In this document: positions 60,523 through 64,000 of the stretch, piece after piece
Numbering within the stretch: the stretch's first letter is position 1
Layout: every line of letters starts with the position of its first letter
From: an uncultured Alphaproteobacteria bacterium
GTDB taxonomy: Bacteria > Pseudomonadota > Alphaproteobacteria > Micropepsales > Micropepsaceae
DNA length: 64,000 nucleotides
Assembly (NCBI GenBank): GCA_903897605.1
Contig: CAIUCH010000050.1
Location: 1 to 64,000 of the forward strand
Reading direction: 5' to 3'
Made by a program: the position numbers and the translations under genes
Notes under the pieces: model-generated
The model's input: the letters and a program-made list of their open reading frames with translations, nothing else
What the model was told of the DNA's origin: nothing
Databases searched by the model: none

Positions 60523-61944
60523 TCAGATTGCCGGCTTGCTCCACAAGGCCTGCAATGATTCCAGGCTGTGACGTTTGGTTTCCGGCACAAAGCGCAGCAC
60601 GAACAATGCCGCCAAAACACTCATGGCGGCATAAAGCCAATAGGCAAAGCCGTGATGAAACATTCCGTTCAGCAACGAAGAACCATCCAGAACCTTGAAC
60701 GACCAGGAGATGAACAGGTCAGCGATCCATTGCGCCGCCACCGCTATCGCCAGCGCCTTGCCCTTGATCGCGTTGGGGAAGATCTCCGCCAGCAATACCC
60801 AGGTCACTGGTCCCCAGCTGAGCGAGAATCCGGCGATGTAAGTGAGCGCCGCCACCAGCGGCCAGAGATTCTGCGCGCCCGCGTCGAACAGGCTGCCGAG
60901 CGCGAACATCGACACCGCCATGATAAGGGCTCCGGTAATCAGCAATGGCTTTCGTCCCCAGCGGTCCACCGTCACCAATGCGACCAAGGTGAACAAAACC
61001 AGCGCGACGCCGACCACGATCGTCTGCAGCAGCGCGACATTGTTCGAGAAGCCCGCGTTCCGGAACATCTGCGGCCCGTAATACAGCACCGCATTGATGC
61101 CAACGAATTGCTGGAGTACCGACAACATGATGCCGACAAAAATCACCATGCCTCCGAAACTCAGCAATGGCCGCGTTTTCTGCACCAGCGTGGCCTCGAT
61201 TTCCGCCAGGGTGGCCCGGGCCGTGGCCTCGTCGCAGATGCGCCGCAGCACCGCCAATGCCTGCTCCTTGCGGTCCTTGAGCACCAGCCAGCGGGGAGAA
61301 TCCGGTATCCGCAGCAGCAGAAGCAGGAAGATGGCGGCCGGTATCGCCTCCGAAGCCATCATCCAGCGCCAGCCGGTCGAAAGGCCCCAGGCCTCATCTC
61401 CCTGGGAGGCAATCGCCCAGTTCACGAAATAGACCAAGGTGATTCCGATCACGATGGCGATCTGCTGCAAGGTGACGAGGCGGCCGCGTTCCGCCGGCGG
61501 TGCAATTTCGGCGATATACATGGGCGCAAGCATCGAAGCCAATCCGACGCCGATGCCGCCAAGGATGCGATAAAAGATGAAGGGCGTCAGCGCCGCCGTG
61601 CCCATGCCGCCGATCGGTCCCAGGCCGATTTCCGGGATGGCCGACCCCAGCGAGCCGACCAGAAAAAGGACAGCCGCCACCATCAACCCGGCCTTGCGCC
61701 CCAACCGGTTGGCAATCGGGCCACCGACAGCTGCGCCGATCACGCAACCGAGCAAGGCACAAGACACCGCCCAACCGGAAAGGCTGTCACGCGCGGCTTC
61801 GGAAAGATTGCGCGGGCTGATGAAATTATGATCAATCGCGGAGACCGCGCCGGAGATTACCGCCGTGTCATAGCCAAACAACAAACCGCCCAGCGAGACG
61901 ATCAGCGCAAGGCCGATGACAAGTCTTGGATTGTGCTGAGACAT
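60523..61944 (-). CDS. Sugar porter-family MFS transporter (xylose/arabinose/galactose:H+ type)
   Basis: LGGLLFGYDTAVISGAVSAID; GCVIGAAVGGPIANRLGRKAGL; RIPDSPRWLVLKDRKEQAL; QQFVGINAVLYYGPQMFRNAGF; FVPETKRHSLESLQ. Confidence 0.95.
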   Translation of the reverse strand: MSQHNPRLVIGLALIVSLGGLLFGYDTAVISGAVSAIDHNFISPRNLSEAARDSLSGWAVSCALLGCVIGAAVGGPIANRLGRKAGLMVAAVLFLVGSLGSAIPEIGLGPIGGMGTAALTPFIFYRILGGIGVGLASMLAPMYIAEIAPPAERGRLVTLQQIAIVIGITLVYFVNWAIASQGDEAWGLSTGWRWMMASEAIPAAIFLLLLLRIPDSPRWLVLKDRKEQALAVLRRICDEATARATLAEIEATLVQKTRPLLSFGGMVIFVGIMLSVLQQFVGINAVLYYGPQMFRNAGFSNNVALLQTIVVGVALVLFTLVALVTVDRWGRKPLLITGALIMAVSMFALGSLFDAGAQNLWPLVAALTYIAGFSLSWGPVTWVLLAEIFPNAIKGKALAIAVAAQWIADLFISWSFKVLDGSSLLNGMFHHGFAYWLYAAMSVLAALFVLRFVPETKRHSLESLQALWSKPAI

Positions 61945-62002
61945 GTCCCCTCGGAATTTTATATTTTTGCCCGTAATGGCGGAACGCCATCACGTCCGTG
62001 CT

Positions 62003-63772
62003 TCAGTGATTGTGCCGTGGAATTTTTTGCCCCAAGCCACGATATTTAAGCGCCAATTCCATGACGGCGCCACTGTCAAGCTGCCCGACGCCGGCGCGGT
62101 AGATCTCCTGCCAGGGCGTTGCGCTGGCGCGCACCGGCGGCGGGCCGGCCAGCCTGCGCCGGGCGATTTCTTCGGCCGCCACCAGCATATTGCATTCGCC
62201 TTTGTTGATATCGACGTGGATCATGTCGCCGGTCTTGAGCCATGCCAACCCGCCACCGGCCGCGCTTTCCGGCGAGGCATTGAGAATGGACGGGCTGTCG
62301 GCGGTACCGGACTGACGGCCGTCGCCGATGGTGGGCAGGCTCATAATGCCGCGTTTGAGAAGCACATCCGGCGGCTGCATGTTGACGACTTCCGCCGAAC
62401 CCGGCCAGCCCAACGGTCCCGAACCCCGGATGACCAGAATGCAATTCTCGTCGATGCCTAGCGACGGATCGTTGATGCGCGCGTGATAGTCATCCGAACC
62501 ATCGAATACGATCGCCCGCCCCTCGAAGATCCCTTCGCGGCCCGGCGTCGAAAGATAGCGGTTGCGAAACTCTTCGGAAATCACGCTGGTCTTCATGATG
62601 GCGAAATCGAAAAGATTGCCCTTCAGCACCAGGAAGCCGGCGCGTTCCAACAGGGGATTGTCATAGGGGCGGATCATTTCGCGGTCCTGCGCCTCACAGC
62701 CCTGGATGTTCTGCGCGATGGTCCTGCCGGTCACGCTTTTCTGGTTGCCGTCGATGCGCTTGGCCTTCAGCAGCTCCCACAGGATCGCCGGCACGCCGCC
62801 AGCGCGGTGAAACCGTTCGCCCAGATATTTGCCGGCGGGCTGCATGTTGAGCAGCAGCGGAATGTCGTAGGCCGCGCTCCAATCGGCCGGCGTGATCTCG
62901 AATCCGGCATGACGCGCCATCGCCACGATATGCGGCTGCGCGTTGGTCGAACCGCCGATCGCAGCCACCAACGCAATGGCGTTCAGGAATGACTGGCGGG
63001 ACAGGATCTGCGAAGGTTTCAGATCCTCATAGGCCATGGCGACTATGCGTTTGCCGGTTTCATAGGCGATCTGCGAGCGTTCGCTGTAAGGCGCCGGGAT
63101 GGCGGAACATCCCGGCAGCGAAAGCCCCAATCCTTCCGCCACCGCGTTCATGGTCGAAGCCGTGCCCATGGTGTTGCAATGACCGGCAGAAGGCGCCGAC
63201 GCCGTGGCCGCGGCAAAAAATTCTTCTTCGGTGATTTCGCCCGCCGCAAGGCGGCGCCGGCTTCTCCAGATCACGGTTCCCGAACCCACCAATTCTCCGT
63301 CATGCCAGCCGTCCAGCATCGGGCCGCCGGACAGAACAATGGCGGGAATGTCCACGGCGGATGCCGCCATGATCGCCGCCGGCGTGGTCTTGTCGCAGCC
63401 CGTGGTCAGCACCACCGCATCAAGCGGATAGCCATGGAGAATCTCGATCAAGGTCATCGCCGACAGGTTGCGGTCGATGGCGGCGGTGGGGCGGCGGCAG
63501 GTTTCAAAGATCGGATGGGTGGGAAATTCAATCGCGATGCCGCCCGCTTCGCGAATGCCTTCGCGGACACGCTTGGCAAGTTCGAGATGATGACGATTGC
63601 AGGGATTGAGATCGCTGCCGGACTGGGCGATGCCGATGATGGGCCGGCCGGACCGCAACTCGTCCGGGGTCAGGCCATAATTCATGAACCGCTCGAGATA
63701 GAGCGCGGCGAGATCGACGCGTCCTGGCGCATCGAACCATTCTTGGGAGCGGAACCGCCGCTTCTCAGCCAT
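62003..63772 (-). CDS. IlvD/Edd-family sugar-acid dehydratase (xylonate/arabonate dehydratase type)
   Basis: IIGIAQSGSDLNPCNRHHLELAKRVREGI; TTGCDKTTPAAIMAAS; SAGHCNTMGTASTMNAVAEGLG; GGSTNAQPHIVAMARHAG; SLPTIGDGRQSGTADSPSILNASPESA. Confidence 0.92.
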   Translation of the reverse strand: MAEKRRFRSQEWFDAPGRVDLAALYLERFMNYGLTPDELRSGRPIIGIAQSGSDLNPCNRHHLELAKRVREGIREAGGIAIEFPTHPIFETCRRPTAAIDRNLSAMTLIEILHGYPLDAVVLTTGCDKTTPAAIMAASAVDIPAIVLSGGPMLDGWHDGELVGSGTVIWRSRRRLAAGEITEEEFFAAATASAPSAGHCNTMGTASTMNAVAEGLGLSLPGCSAIPAPYSERSQIAYETGKRIVAMAYEDLKPSQILSRQSFLNAIALVAAIGGSTNAQPHIVAMARHAGFEITPADWSAAYDIPLLLNMQPAGKYLGERFHRAGGVPAILWELLKAKRIDGNQKSVTGRTIAQNIQGCEAQDREMIRPYDNPLLERAGFLVLKGNLFDFAIMKTSVISEEFRNRYLSTPGREGIFEGRAIVFDGSDDYHARINDPSLGIDENCILVIRGSGPLGWPGSAEVVNMQPPDVLLKRGIMSLPTIGDGRQSGTADSPSILNASPESAAGGGLAWLKTGDMIHVDINKGECNMLVAAEEIARRRLAGPPPVRASATPWQEIYRAGVGQLDSGAVMELALKYRGLGQKIPRHNH

Positions 63773-64000
63773 AATCCACCTCATTTTGTGACTGACCAGG
63801 CGTTGCGGTCTCGAACCGGAACAGGCCCCCCGCCAGAGGTTGCGCCTCTCGCGCCGCTGTATCCAGGCCTTTCCACGCGGTGGTGGCGTAGACCATGGTG
63901 CCATCGAAAGCGAGCTTGGTGACATTGGCGACGGGAAACCGCACCGTGCTCAATAGCGCGCCCTTGGGCGAATAGCGGCGCGCCGCCCAGCCGCCGAACA
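63765..64000 (-). CDS. SMP-30/gluconolactonase family lactonase, C-terminal part (5' end beyond window)
   Basis: - strand reads FGGWAARRYSPKGALLSTVRFPVANVTKLAFDGTMVYATTAWKGLDTAAREAQPLAGGLFRFETA..; typical SMP-30 C-terminus; overlaps IlvD/Edd start by 8 bp. Confidence 0.82.
   Translation of the reverse strand, partial: FGGWAARRYSPKGALLSTVRFPVANVTKLAFDGTMVYATTAWKGLDTAAREAQPLAGGLFRFETATPGQSQNEVDYG

Noticed and set aside
60568-62049. 493-aa + strand ORF antisense to the sugar MFS gene
   Set aside because: Arg/His/Gln-rich shadow ORF of a high-GC gene; the - strand frame is an unmistakable sugar porter.
1-64000. tRNA/rRNA genes, CRISPR arrays, prophage or defence systems
   Set aside because: Looked for regular spaced repeats, phage structural or nuclease/toxin-antitoxin proteins and tRNA-like cloverleaf context; none recognised by eye. 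A tRNAscan/Infernal/DefenseFinder run would be needed to exclude them.

Overview
High-GC alphaproteobacterial window (taxon inferred only from protein style) dominated by carbohydrate catabolism. Recognisable blocks: (1) left edge, a decayed kdp two-component locus: an IS3-type transposase tail abuts a kdpD stump, followed by a kdpE with an in-frame TAG; (2) 1.8-7.1 kb, SGNH hydrolase, exported beta-propeller-like protein, GH29 alpha-L-fucosidase, IS3/SDR gene scar, aldose 1-epimerase; (3) 7.3-26.3 kb, an unusually 'exported' metabolic island: GGT, a ManD/RspA-like dehydratase with Tat-like leader, a split membrane anchor plus PQQ dehydrogenase, secreted lactonase, a second enolase-superfamily dehydratase with Tat-like leader, ALDH, CHASE4-type histidine kinase, Tat-leader aminotransferase, TonB receptor, phosphoesterase; (4) 26.5-31.3 kb, an ECF sigma/NrsF-type stress module with cytochrome b, YedY/SoxC-like molybdoenzyme, DUF1223, MXKDX repeat protein and peroxiredoxin, in which I find four matching GTAAC[C/T]-N15/16-CGA[A/C] promoter-like sites; (5) 36.4-43.3 kb, a GH36-like hydrolase and oxidative L-fucose operon; (6) 43.3-52.5 kb, EmrB-type MFS + ketosynthase + ACP, diverging from CoA-transferase/ECH/GMC oxidoreductase/amidohydrolase; (7) 52.5-64 kb, D-galactose (De Ley-Doudoroff) genes interleaved with pentose (Weimberg-type) genes, suggesting a shared D-galactose/L-arabinose pathway. 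No tRNA, rRNA or CRISPR array was seen. All functional names are from reading the translations; no searches were run.
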